This document shows, in pieces, positions 1 to 6,383 of a stretch of 11,190 bases of DNA (position 1 is the stretch's first letter; every line of letters begins with the position of its first letter). The position numbers and the translations under genes were made by a program. The stretch is from an uncultured Prevotellaceae bacterium. Its GTDB lineage: Bacteria; Bacteroidota; Bacteroidia; Bacteroidales; Bacteroidaceae. Location of the stretch: contig CAMJLI010000054.1 of NCBI GenBank assembly GCA_946406585.1, positions 1 through 11,190 of the forward strand, in the 5' to 3' direction. The notes under the pieces are model-generated. The model searched no databases. It was not told where the DNA came from and saw only the letters and a list, made by a program, of their open reading frames with translations.

Positions 1-573
1 GACCTTTACTCTTCGGATAAAGAGTTTTTAGTGTCAAGGAATTACATCGGCACTCGATATGTAAGTGGAGGAGATACGATTATTGAGGAACCCGTTTTTG
101 GTTTACCGCCGAATGTGATGAAAGAGATTCATTCCTACGGAAAAGACATTATCCCATATCTTATCAGTCATATTGATACCAAGCAAAATGGCATAGCAGG
201 ATTTATCAACCCATACGATTCCAATTTGAGAAATAAGATTCTCGGATGCCCATTGGGCGTCAACTATGCCTATATGATAGAGTTGATTATGGCAAAAGAT
301 ACAATTGTTGACAATATTCATTATGCCGTAGGACATGATATATGGTACGAGAAAATGAAACCTTACCAAATCTATGGGCAATGTGTCATCATCAGGAAAA
401 AGGATAAGGACAATCCACAAAAGTCGGAAATGACGGTTGATGATTTGAAAACGGTCAAAGCCATATACAACAATTGGTGGGAGAGCAACAAGAATGAAGA
501 CCTTGATTCTTTAAGGAAGAAATGGAGAGAAGACGGAAGTCCCTTGCGCAAATCTTCCTTTATGTGGATATGA
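1..573 (+). CDS. Hypothetical protein, 5' end outside the window
   Basis: The frame is open from the first base, so the gene begins left of the window; a GTG at 31 is an internal possibility but nothing requires it. 190 residues are visible, ending at a TGA at 571-573. I do not recognise the family with certainty. The N-terminal half has a helix containing VMKEIHSYGKDIIPYL, then a Gly/Pro-rich stretch with NPYDSNLRNKILGCPLGVNY. The C-terminus has an aromatic cluster (NNWWESNK) and ends with the pattern LRKKW..(D)G.PL..S.F.WI. No signal peptide or membrane segment is visible in the part present, so it is probably cytoplasmic. Its codons are AT-richer than those of the genes on the right of the window. 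It overlaps or abuts the DUF2809 gene downstream on the same strand. An immunity-type or accessory role is possible but unsupported. Confidence 0.75.
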   Translation, partial: DLYSSDKEFLVSRNYIGTRYVSGGDTIIEEPVFGLPPNVMKEIHSYGKDIIPYLISHIDTKQNGIAGFINPYDSNLRNKILGCPLGVNYAYMIELIMAKDTIVDNIHYAVGHDIWYEKMKPYQIYGQCVIIRKKDKDNPQKSEMTVDDLKTVKAIYNNWWESNKNEDLDSLRKKWREDGSPLRKSSFMWI

Positions 574-605
574 TAAGGGCGCGAGGCATAATATTATCAG
601 AACAG

Positions 606-977
606 ATGAAAAGAAAGCTTCTGGTCTCATTGGTTGGCATCATTGTTCTGATACCAATCGGACTCTATTCCAGACAAGTCAGCTGGCTTCCGGATGAGGT
701 TGGTGATGCACTTTGGGCAATGATGGTCTTTTGTTTTTGGCGTATCATACTGGTCAAGAAAGGCCTACCCTTTGTTGCACTAATTAGTCTGATTCATTCT
801 TATCTCGTGGAGTTCTCCCAGCTGATTCGTTGGCCTTGGCTGATGTCTTTCCGGGGTACATTTATTGGTCATATGATGTTTGGCCAGGGCTTTCTTTGGA
901 TAGACCTTCTGGCCTACCTGATTGGCATTTCCCTCATTTATTGGGTGTTCCATGCCATTGAACAAAGATGGGGATAG
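606..977 (+). CDS. DUF2809 family small integral membrane protein
   Basis: From the ATG at 606 this gives 123 residues with about four hydrophobic segments (roughly residues 4-20, 34-50, 54-70 and 97-117). The pattern fits DUF2809: GLYSR near residues 19-23, GDALWAMMV at 33-41, VEFSQL at 68-73, an RGT at 83-85, and DLLAYLIG at 100-107. The function of the family is unknown; it sits in the inner membrane. The start is uncertain. An ATG at 570 overlaps the upstream stop as ATGA, which would suggest translational coupling and add 12 residues, while the ATG at 522 would overlap the upstream gene by 52 bp. I chose 606 because the family normally begins with a short basic run directly before the first helix (MKRKLL here). 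It is convergent with the minus-strand gene ending at 1073. Confidence 0.8.
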   Translation: MKRKLLVSLVGIIVLIPIGLYSRQVSWLPDEVGDALWAMMVFCFWRIILVKKGLPFVALISLIHSYLVEFSQLIRWPWLMSFRGTFIGHMMFGQGFLWIDLLAYLIGISLIYWVFHAIEQRWG

Positions 978-1072
978 ATAGTGTATGGTATTTGCTATCC
1001 GTGTATAATCACACTTCAGGCTAGAAGCAGAAGAAGTTATCATGTTGGAGTTGGTGACCATCACCGATTGTT

Positions 1073-1591
1073 CTATTTCATATTTGGCGCCGAAGAAATC
1101 CTCAGTATTTCATGGATTTGCGCAGCAACCTCCTGAGCATATCCCATGTCGTATCCCACACGGAGGTAAATGACCGGTTCTGCGGGATTCTTCGTGTTGA
1201 TGACCACGGCGTACTCGTCGACGACATAAGGTATTATCGCCAAGTTCTTCGGTGCGATGCCCGTAATGTCGTCCATGGGAATCTCTCTGCCTGCCACTAC
1301 GAGGATGCCACGCTCGGGGTATGAAAGGACCACACCGGAAATCTCGTTCGCCTTCGCGGCATTGAGCACCACCACGCTGTCTGGTTTCCCATATTCCTGC
1401 TCCACTTCTTCCACGCTGTGGAAAAGCCTTCCTTTCATCTCTTGCAGCACGGGATTGTTCTCATTCCGGTCAACGAGATAATTCACGATGAGGATGATGA
1501 TGGGCAATAACAGGAATGGCAGGAAGGCATGGCTGAAAAATACGGCCAACAAGACGAATGGAATGGAAAATAGAAGCATTTTTTTCTTCAT
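1073..1591 (-). CDS. Two-helix membrane-anchored protein with C-terminal soluble domain
   Basis: 172 residues. Residues 1-40 contain two closely spaced hydrophobic segments (about 5-20 and 23-40) that form a hairpin anchor, followed by a soluble domain of about 130 residues. The soluble part has alternating beta-type stretches (SVVVLN, GVVLSY, GILVVAG, IPMDDITGIAP, EYAVVINT, PVIYLRVG) and a final helix (AQEVAAQIHEIL). That order, strands plus one C-terminal helix with an IPxDDI turn, resembles bacterial PH-like domains; this is an inference from pattern only. It lies 48 bp downstream of the lipoprotein gene on the same strand, with no promoter seen between, so the two are probably co-transcribed. 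A single ATG fits the start, giving a basic MKKK N-terminus. The function is unknown. Confidence 0.8.
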   Translation of the reverse strand: MKKKMLLFSIPFVLLAVFFSHAFLPFLLLPIIILIVNYLVDRNENNPVLQEMKGRLFHSVEEVEQEYGKPDSVVVLNAAKANEISGVVLSYPERGILVVAGREIPMDDITGIAPKNLAIIPYVVDEYAVVINTKNPAEPVIYLRVGYDMGYAQEVAAQIHEILRISSAPNMK

Positions 1592-1639
1592 GGAATCATT
1601 GTTTATTGAATAAGACCCGTGAATTAATCTTCATAGCCA

Positions 1640-2191
1640 TTATTCGTATTGGAAGTCATAGTCAATATTGTTGCTGGTCTTTCCTGCCTTCTTCAATATC
1701 TGATACATGCGCTGCATGCCCTGTTGCTGCTGTTCGTCAGGCATTCCTTCCACTTTTCCGTCCTGGTTCACAATATGGGTCGCACCAAGGTCGTATCTTG
1801 CCAAGCCTTTCTTGTCAGTTAGGAAATGGCAGAATGTCAGCCCTGTTGGAAGATAACTGGAGATGACGCTGTTGAGTTTGGCTTCAAAGAGTAGATTGCC
1901 CTTTGAATAGAACAGTATGAGGTGCTGAGTTGGTATGGGAAAGGCCTTCGAGTCAATCCTTTCGGTATTCTTTACCTTGAATTCACCTGTTTCCGGATTC
2001 ACGGCAATGATGTTGTCGAGAGTCAGGACATAGTCGCCGGGGGTGATGTCTGTCGGTTGCGCACCTTCCGGCATGACGATGGCATAAAGGTCGCTGGAAG
2101 TGTAATCATCCGCAAAGTCCTCGCTGCTGCCGCATGCTATTAACAGACATGCTGACAGCGTTGTCATCATGATGATTTTCAGTCGTGTCAT
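1640..2191 (-). CDS. Hypothetical lipoprotein
   Basis: 183 residues with a type II signal peptide: basic start, hydrophobic core and lipobox LIAC, with the lipidated Cys at residue 20, followed by GSSEDFADD. The acidic stretch a few residues after the Cys is compatible with a Bacteroidota surface-export signal, but it is less clean than in the PstS-like operon. The mature part has strand-like segments (GDYVLTLDNIIAVNP, GEFKVKN, QHLILFYSKGNLLFEAKL) and a Gln-rich linker (QQQQ near residues 158-161) leading to a C-terminal helix. I do not recognise the domain. It sits 51 bp after the higA stop and 48 bp before the next gene on the same strand. A second possible start is the Met at residue 8, which would leave a short signal peptide, so the first Met is preferred. 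Confidence 0.82.
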   Translation of the reverse strand: MTRLKIIMMTTLSACLLIACGSSEDFADDYTSSDLYAIVMPEGAQPTDITPGDYVLTLDNIIAVNPETGEFKVKNTERIDSKAFPIPTQHLILFYSKGNLLFEAKLNSVISSYLPTGLTFCHFLTDKKGLARYDLGATHIVNQDGKVEGMPDEQQQQGMQRMYQILKKAGKTSNNIDYDFQYE

Positions 2192-2242
2192 TTTAGTTTC
2201 AATAACATGGTATTTATAGTTTGCTCCTATCCGATTTTATGG

Positions 2243-2608
2243 TCATACCCCAAGGACAATGGCGGGGTCAATGTTCAGCTTTCGGCTGATTTCTCTGGCC
2301 GTCTTGATTGAAGGTTCACCTTTGCCTGTGATTATCTCGCTGAGACGTGCCGTGCTGAGGCCCAGCATTTCAGCAAGTTTCTTTTGGTTCAGTCCCATCT
2401 CATACATGCGTAGCTTGATGGTCTCCACCAGTGTGGGAGCTGTAATAGGATAATGTTCCTCTTCATAGTCAGCCACAAGGTCGGAAATCAGGTCAAGCTC
2501 CAGCATGTTCTTGTCATCTGCAGGAGTATCATTGCCGACAACTGTCAGAAGCTCATTGATGCGATCACAAAGAGCCTTGTACTGTTGTTCTGTCTTTATC
2601 TGTGCCAT
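2243..2608 (-). CDS. higA: HigA-type antitoxin, XRE-family transcriptional regulator
   Basis: 121 residues of the COG5499-type antitoxin that pairs with HigB toxins. The N-terminal half (1-55) is acidic and helical and includes the conserved ELDLISDLVADYEEEHYPI region. The C-terminal half (about 58-118) is a Cro/C1-type helix-turn-helix with LNQKKLAEMLGLSTARLSEIITGK as the central helices (73-96). By family knowledge it binds and neutralises the toxin and represses the shared promoter. The start codon lies 2 bp after the toxin stop codon, so translation is probably coupled. The toxin-first order is normal for hig loci. A candidate operator lies upstream of the toxin gene (see the direct repeats at 2941-2970). 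Confidence 0.92.
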   Translation of the reverse strand: MAQIKTEQQYKALCDRINELLTVVGNDTPADDKNMLELDLISDLVADYEEEHYPITAPTLVETIKLRMYEMGLNQKKLAEMLGLSTARLSEIITGKGEPSIKTAREISRKLNIDPAIVLGV

Positions 2609-2610
2609 AA

Positions 2611-2907
2611 CTATATGTTTTTGATGTCCTTGATTTTTTCATATTCCTCATGAGTGCCAACGAAACGCATGTATACTTTCTGGTTGATAAACAGGACGAC
2701 AGCCACTATCCGGTAGTTGTTGCCCTTGATATCGAACACGTATCGGTCGTTGCCCACATAGTCCACGGTGTTGAACGTCTGTTTGATGTCGGCAAAGTTC
2801 TTCCAGTTGGCTTTGGTTGTCCTCTTGTACCAGTCACGTAGAGCCACGTCTGCATCAGCATGTTTCGCTATGAAATCCCGTATCATGGAAAAGGATATAA
2901 CTCTCAT
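2611..2907 (-). CDS. higB: HigB-type toxin, ribosome-dependent mRNA interferase family
   Basis: 98 residues matching the HigB_toxin family (PF09907, RelE superfamily fold). Diagnostic stretches are the opening MRVISFSMIRDF, the central NWKNFADIKQTF (34-45), the YVGNDRYVFDIKGNNYRIV region (50-68) and the ending FVGTHEEYEKI (82-92). Family members cleave mRNA at the ribosome, using basic residues and a C-terminal His/Tyr; here R55, R66, H86 and Y89 are the visible candidates. The length is normal and the frame is intact, so the module looks functional. It is the first gene after a strong promoter at 2924-2955, which leaves only a very short leader, and it is followed directly by the antitoxin gene. 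Confidence 0.93.
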   Translation of the reverse strand: MRVISFSMIRDFIAKHADADVALRDWYKRTTKANWKNFADIKQTFNTVDYVGNDRYVFDIKGNNYRIVAVVLFINQKVYMRFVGTHEEYEKIKDIKNI

Positions 2908-2923
2908 ACCATCAATTTTCTCG

Positions 2924-2955
2924 CAAAGATAAATTGAAAATTCGGTTATACCAAA
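2924..2955 (-). promoter_or_regulatory. higBA promoter
   Basis: Read on the minus strand, TTTG at 2955-2952 is followed after 20 bp by TATCTTTG at 2931-2924. This matches the Bacteroidota housekeeping consensus (TTTG, 19-21 bp, TAnnTTTG). Initiation would be expected about 10 bp upstream of the higB ATG, leaving almost no 5' leader. Confidence 0.75.
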
Positions 2956-2970
2956 TTTTTTTCGGTTTAT
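2941..2970. repeat. Direct repeat pair overlapping the higBA promoter (candidate HigA operator)
   Basis: TTCGGTTATA at 2941-2950 and TTCGGTTTAT at 2961-2970 are near-identical and spaced exactly 20 bp apart, about two helical turns. They flank the TTTG element of the higBA promoter. This placement is what would be expected for an autoregulatory antitoxin site. The repeat is seen in the sequence; the operator role is inferred. HigA sites are often palindromic, and these are direct repeats. Confidence 0.45.
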
Positions 2971-3086
2971 TTTAATAGTTGTTGTCTTTGCAGAACCATG
3001 TATGGATTGGACACAGCTATAAAACTTGAGCTTGGCTTGTTTTCAGCATGATGTCAAGTCCATTGAGCAGCAAGGCTCCTGATTTC

Positions 3087-3124
3087 AAAAAAAAGGTGTA
3101 GATAGTAAGGCGATAGAAACACCT
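3087..3124 (-). terminator. Intrinsic terminator after the PstS-like gene
   Basis: AGGTGT at 3094-3099 and ACACCT at 3119-3124 form a stem with a 19-nt loop, extended by an adjacent wobble pair. Read on the minus strand, the stem is followed at once by a T-run (the A-run at 3087-3094). It lies about 80 bp downstream of the stop at 3207 and would separate the lipoprotein operon from higBA. The rest of the 2908-3206 intergenic stretch holds only the higBA promoter, its repeats and two small AT-rich hairpins at 3165-3194. Confidence 0.65.
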
Positions 3125-3164
3125 CAAAAAAGAAGAATTTCTGTTATATCGATAAACGTTTCTA

Positions 3165-3194
3165 TTTGTTTACGAAACAAAGTTTGAAAAACTT
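3165..3194. repeat. Two adjacent AT-rich hairpins
   Basis: TTTGTTT-ACG-AAACAAA (3165-3181) is a perfect 7-bp stem with a 3-nt loop, and AAGTTT-GAA-AAACTT (3180-3194) is a 6-bp stem with a 3-nt loop. They sit directly downstream of the PstS-like gene stop. They may stabilise the 3' end of the transcript, but neither has a T-run like a true terminator. Confidence 0.3.
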
Positions 3195-3206
3195 GCGTGG
3201 TTGTCG

Positions 3207-4211
3207 CTACTTTTTGGTTCTCACAACATATCCGCTCTCGTCTATGATGTTGTTGTATTTACCTATAGAAAGGTTGTAAAACAGCTGATAGGCGGTGCTG
3301 GATTTGTCGATGTCTGACCGAACGCTGCCCATCACCTCCGTCACATAGGGATATGTGTCATTCTTGATGGTCTCTTTACAAGGCTTGATGCCATCCAACG
3401 AAAGTGCCTTCACCATACCAGACCTCACGATGGAGTCGTAATAGTAGAAGGGGGTGTAGCAGATGCCGTTTTTGTCCCGTTCCAGCGTGATGTATGGCGA
3501 AATCATGGTATATAGTATCAGTGTATCCCATTTAGGCATCGTCAAACCTGCCATGACCACGGTCTCCATCTTCTCCTGACTGCCCGAATTGGCATTGCGG
3601 ATGTATGGGACGATGGGCGCGTCATTGCCGCCGACTTCCTTCCAGTTCGTGATTTCACCCATGTAGATTCTTTTCACCTGCTCGATGGAAAGATTGCTGA
3701 CAGGGTTGTCGGCATTGACGATGAAGATGAACGCGTCTTTGGCCATGGGAGACGAAAGCAGTTCCACTCCTTTCTCCTCTGCATACGCCCTTTCGTCGCG
3801 GGATATGCCACGGGCTGTGATGATGATGTCATTGTGTCCGTCTATGCATCCTAGGAAAGACGAGTGCGTGTTCCAGTTCTGGAGTTTTTGGGAAAAAGTC
3901 TTGCGGTCTTCTTGAGACAGGCGGGAATAGTCGGGCAGGATACGCCATGTCATGGAGGAAGCAAGCTCCTCCATCCATTGGCAGTCGATGCCGAGCAGCC
4001 GGCACATCAACAATGTACGGAGAGGTTCTGTCGAGTCGGATCCGTCTATCACGGGTGCGTTGTCGATTGTCAGCGCTGTCGTGGCTGTCGGTTTTTCAAG
4101 ACTCGTGATTTCTTCATCAGTATTCTCTTCCGTGTCATCATCGCTGCTGCACGAAACAAGCATTCCTGCCAGGAGGCACGTCATGAATAGTATTTTTTTC
4201 ATCTTAATCAT
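3207..4211 (-). CDS. PstS-like substrate-binding lipoprotein (PBP fold)
   Basis: 334 residues. The signal peptide ends in LVSC with the lipidated Cys at 21, followed by SSDDDTEENTDEE, an acidic tract of the kind that directs Bacteroidota lipoproteins to the outer-membrane surface. The mature part belongs to the phosphate-binding PstS/PBP-like group: IDGSDSTEPLR (55-65) as the first anion-binding loop, DIIITARGISRDE (128-140), KDAFIFIVNADNPVSNL (158-174), IYMGEITNWKEVGG (182-195) and RNANSGSQEKME (205-216). Known relatives bind phosphate or a similar oxyanion for ABC uptake. Here no permease, ATPase or PhoU gene is visible. It is the last gene of a three-gene operon, 26 bp after the preceding lipoprotein. 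A start at 4202 (MKKILF) is equally possible and gives the more usual signal peptide. The ligand is not certain. Confidence 0.88.
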   Translation of the reverse strand: MIKMKKILFMTCLLAGMLVSCSSDDDTEENTDEEITSLEKPTATTALTIDNAPVIDGSDSTEPLRTLLMCRLLGIDCQWMEELASSMTWRILPDYSRLSQEDRKTFSQKLQNWNTHSSFLGCIDGHNDIIITARGISRDERAYAEEKGVELLSSPMAKDAFIFIVNADNPVSNLSIEQVKRIYMGEITNWKEVGGNDAPIVPYIRNANSGSQEKMETVVMAGLTMPKWDTLILYTMISPYITLERDKNGICYTPFYYYDSIVRSGMVKALSLDGIKPCKETIKNDTYPYVTEVMGSVRSDIDKSSTAYQLFYNLSIGKYNNIIDESGYVVRTKK

Positions 4212-4237
4212 GTTAACATACGAAGCGCCTGAAATCT

Positions 4238-4753
4238 CTATTCTTCCTCTGTTACGACAAAGGATTCATCAAGAGTGCTCGAATAATTGAATTGGTGCGT
4301 GATGGTAGGTCCGTAGGCAAATTCACTTTTGATGATGAGAGTGTACGTCTTGTCTTCAAGAGGGCCTACTTCTGAATTGAGGTCATAATGGCATATGCAG
4401 TTTGTTGTTGGCGGTGCATCCTCATGGACAATGATCGTACTTTCTGAAACATCGACAGAGATGGTGAATTCAGCTTCACAAGGAAAAGTCGCATTTTCAT
4501 GGAAGATGCTGAGCGTTCCTTTTTTGTTTCCTTTGAGGGATACACGTTCAATGATGTTGCTGTCAAACTGACTTTTCACTTTTTGGTATCCAGACTGTGT
4601 AATGTTGGATAAGGAAGCGAAATCCTTGCATCCACTCTCAGTATGGTTTCTCAGCCTGATTGTTTTAGAATTTCCATCTGAATCATCCGAGGAGCACGCC
4701 AGCATCGCACCGCTCAGTACGATGGCTGCCAAAACATTCAAACTCTTTTTCAT
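4238..4753 (-). CDS. Small Cys-containing lipoprotein, function unknown
   Basis: Taken from the ATG at 4753 this gives 171 residues with a clean lipoprotein signal: MKKSLNVLAA, hydrophobic core, lipobox MLAC with Cys20, then SSDDSDG. An upstream ATG at 4846 is in frame but would overlap the previous gene by 62 bp and put 31 non-signal-like residues in front, so it is rejected; an ATG at 4771 is a weaker alternative. The mature part looks all-beta (TFPCEAEFTISVDVSESTIIVHE, then YTLIIKSEF) with a compact CICHYDL motif at residues 119-125 and further Cys at 42 and 92. Similar C-x-C-x-YDL motifs are familiar from small Bacteroidota lipoproteins of unknown role. It is the middle gene of the operon, 31 bp after the Lipocalin-like gene and 26 bp before the PstS-like gene. 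Confidence 0.8.
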   Translation of the reverse strand: MKKSLNVLAAIVLSGAMLACSSDDSDGNSKTIRLRNHTESGCKDFASLSNITQSGYQKVKSQFDSNIIERVSLKGNKKGTLSIFHENATFPCEAEFTISVDVSESTIIVHEDAPPTTNCICHYDLNSEVGPLEDKTYTLIIKSEFAYGPTITHQFNYSSTLDESFVVTEEE

Positions 4754-4784
4754 AAACAGGTATTTTTGCATCTTTTTCCTTTCT

Positions 4785-5186
4785 TTATTTGCGATAAAAC
4801 CTAAGGTAAAGGCTGTTGTCGCCCCAGTTTTCGTTCGGAACTTCATCCCATTCCATCCTGTCTTTCGAAAAACTCACTATGTCATATTCAAAGACCGTCT
4901 GGCCAAAATAAGATTCTGTGTTCGTGAGATTCAAGGTGATGTGGTTCCCGTTGATTTTGTACTTGAATGATTTTGTGGCATAAAGGCCAGTGCCCGTGCC
5001 ATCAGGATTGAAGGTGAAAGGCCACATGTCGGCTGTGTCTGCATATTTGGGATTCTTACTCTGATGACTCGCCGACCATTCTCCAATCAATGATGATGGA
5101 TTGACAGCATCACTGTCATCATCACTGCTGCATCCTGCCAGCAATAGCAGGAGTACGCCAATACTCAATAGTTTCCTAATCGACAT
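4785..5186 (-). CDS. Lipocalin-like lipoprotein
   Basis: 133 residues. The lipobox is LAGC with Cys19, followed by SSDDDSDAV, a strong surface-export-type acidic tract. The mature domain fits the lipocalin-like families of Bacteroidota: an opening LIGEWSAS (33-40), then FTFNPDGTGTG (57-67), KYKINGNHITLNLTN (75-89), VFEYDIVSFSKDRMEWD and an aromatic end YLRFYRK. Such domains are small beta-barrels; some bind hydrophobic ligands, but for this subgroup the role is unknown. It is the first gene of the three-gene operon, and the ATG start is unambiguous. I see no good TTTG/TAnnTTTG promoter in the 119 bp upstream, so its transcription start is not located; the gene before it ends in a candidate terminator. 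Confidence 0.83.
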   Translation of the reverse strand: MSIRKLLSIGVLLLLLAGCSSDDDSDAVNPSSLIGEWSASHQSKNPKYADTADMWPFTFNPDGTGTGLYATKSFKYKINGNHITLNLTNTESYFGQTVFEYDIVSFSKDRMEWDEVPNENWGDNSLYLRFYRK

Positions 5187-5275
5187 TTCAGTTTGTGTTG
5201 TAGAGTTTGACTTATGTTATTATAATGCAGCAAGTGTCCAATCCTTGTATGGATGACTGTTAAAAAAGCGTAAGG

Positions 5276-5304
5276 ATGACAGGATTGACAGAAAGCCCTG
5301 TCAT
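5276..5304 (-). terminator. Candidate terminator hairpin after the lone lipoprotein gene
   Basis: ATGACAGG (5276-5283) and CCTGTCAT (5297-5304) form a perfect 8-bp stem with a 13-nt loop, starting one base after the stop codon at 5306. On the minus strand a run of six T follows, but only about 8 nt beyond the stem, so termination may be imperfect. Confidence 0.45.
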
Positions 5305-5305
5305 G

Positions 5306-5647
5306 TCATTTTGAGATTATGGATTTCTCGGCTTCATAGAAGTCTTTGCCTATACTGAAAACTTTAAAGTCTTTTCCATAGAATGTGATTTCCAATGTAT
5401 CTCCGTCTTTCGTTTTATTAACCAAGCGCATGGTCGTTGCAGGGCCTTTGATAGGTCCTCTTATCTTTTTTGAATCCCTCAGGTTGGCTATCACATCCAC
5501 ACCTTCTGGAACTTCTATATCTCTATTGATATAATAGAATTCATAATCGTCTATACTTATATGTTTTTTGAGGGTATTATCACATCCGGTAAGACAGGTA
5601 AGCAATAGTAAGGCGACAATCAATAAATGTTTTTTCATGACTTTCAT
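5306..5647 (-). CDS. Small hypothetical lipoprotein
   Basis: 113 residues. A short basic start, a Leu-rich core and the lipobox LTGC put the lipidated Cys at 22 (19 if the Met at 5638 is used; MKKHLL is the more usual beginning). The residues after the Cys are DNTLKKH, basic rather than acidic, so it would be expected to stay in the periplasm, unlike the three lipoproteins downstream. The mature part is about 90 residues with several strand-like segments (YEFYYINRD, GDTLEITFYGKDFKVFSIG). I recognise no family. It has its own promoter at 5676-5707 and a hairpin just after its stop, so it appears to be a single-gene unit. Its sequence is AT-richer than the neighbouring amidohydrolase operon. 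Confidence 0.78.
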   Translation of the reverse strand: MKVMKKHLLIVALLLLTCLTGCDNTLKKHISIDDYEFYYINRDIEVPEGVDVIANLRDSKKIRGPIKGPATTMRLVNKTKDGDTLEITFYGKDFKVFSIGKDFYEAEKSIISK

Positions 5648-5675
5648 TTATCTTTATGTTTTTTAGTTTTGGTTG

Positions 5676-5707
5676 TAAAAGTATGGTTTTTTAAGGGAAG
5701 TACCAAA
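5676..5707 (-). promoter_or_regulatory. Promoter of the small lipoprotein gene
   Basis: On the minus strand, TTTG at 5707-5704 is followed after exactly 20 bp by TACTTTTA at 5683-5676, seven of eight positions of the Bacteroidota -7 element (final G replaced by A). The leader to the ATG at 5647 would be about 20-25 nt. Confidence 0.5.
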
Positions 5708-5762
5708 TGTTGGAGTGGGATTTAGGCAACTTTACTGATAGTATTGACAGGTATGGGTCAAA

Positions 5763-6329
5763 TCATCTTTTCTGATAAAAGATGCCATACACCAGTGTCA
5801 GGTATTCTGGGATGAGTCCATCTTGGCTCCATTTGAGTTCAGCGCCCAGCAAGTCCTTTGCCGTCTTGCCCACGTCGAAGCCAAAGGCTTCCAGGGAGGG
5901 ACGCACCTTGTCGGGATGGCGGCAGTTCTTGCCTTCTATCCGGGCGCATGGCTCGTTGTTGCAGTAGTTACAGGTGCCGACGAAGCCAAGGCCGAACCCG
6001 TCGAGTGCCTTCTCCTCCTCCAGCAGTTCCCTGTTCAGTTGGTTGGTCACCGGTTCCATCAGTTGGTTTGCCGCTTTCAGGGGCAGGTTCTTGTCCCGGG
6101 GTATGATTTTCACAGCGTAGATGCGGACTTTTTGGTAGTTGTTGACGATGGAGAGGGTGCCGTTTTCGAAAGGAGGGCAACCCCAGCGTCGGCCATAGTT
6201 GCCGCATTGCTGGCAGAGCTTGACGAAATCCCCCACCTTGCGGAAACCCTCAATATAGGCTTTCGCATCGATCTCGGCAGAGAATCTCTCTGTCGTGTAA
6301 TCTATTATAGTATTCTTTTCCTTCCTCAC
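5763..6329 (-). CDS. DUF2284 family predicted metal-binding (Fe-S type) protein
   Basis: 188 residues with the Cys pattern of DUF2284 (COG5423). The N-terminal group is C39-x2-C42 plus C51 in CPPF (residues 38-54, with the conserved GRRWGCPP). The second, ferredoxin-like group is C120-x2-C123-x4-C128-x7-C136. The ending KVRPSLEAFGFDVGKTA is typical of the family. These Cys sets probably hold iron-sulfur clusters; the biochemical role is unknown. The protein has no signal peptide and is cytoplasmic. The start is a GTG at 6329: an in-frame stop lies immediately upstream and no ATG occurs before residue 91, so the GTG is well supported. It is the last gene of the run that starts with the amidohydrolase, 54 bp after the beta-barrel gene. 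Confidence 0.87.
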   Translation of the reverse strand: MRKEKNTIIDYTTERFSAEIDAKAYIEGFRKVGDFVKLCQQCGNYGRRWGCPPFENGTLSIVNNYQKVRIYAVKIIPRDKNLPLKAANQLMEPVTNQLNRELLEEEKALDGFGLGFVGTCNYCNNEPCARIEGKNCRHPDKVRPSLEAFGFDVGKTAKDLLGAELKWSQDGLIPEYLTLVYGIFYQKR

Positions 6330-6334
6330 TTACC

Positions 6335-6347
6335 TATTCGTCGAATA
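6335..6347. repeat. Short perfect inverted repeat before the DUF2284 start
   Basis: TATTCG-T-CGAATA is a perfect 6-bp dyad around a single central base. It sits in the 54-bp gap, 5 bp upstream of the GTG start of the DUF2284 gene. The loop is too small for a stable RNA hairpin, so if it matters it would be as a protein-binding DNA site. Confidence 0.3.
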
Positions 6348-6383
6348 CGGTTGTTATTGCATGGCATATCCTTCGTGTTGCCA

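Noticed and set aside
972..1000. GGATAG...CTATCC inverted repeat over the DUF2809 stop codon
   Set aside because: Six base pairs with a 17-nt loop and no T-run; likely chance.
1053..1065. GGTGA-CCA-TCACC hairpin between the two convergent genes
   Set aside because: Only a 5-bp stem without a proper T-run on either strand, so not called a terminator.
3017..3170. Open minus-strand stretch ending in SGALLLNGLDIMLKTSQAQVL
   Set aside because: It runs through the terminator T-run and hairpin, has no convincing start or domain, and lies in a normal intergenic gap; probably chance.
4754..4846. 31-residue extension of the middle lipoprotein of the operon
   Set aside because: It would overlap the preceding gene by 62 bp and bury the lipoprotein signal peptide inside the protein.
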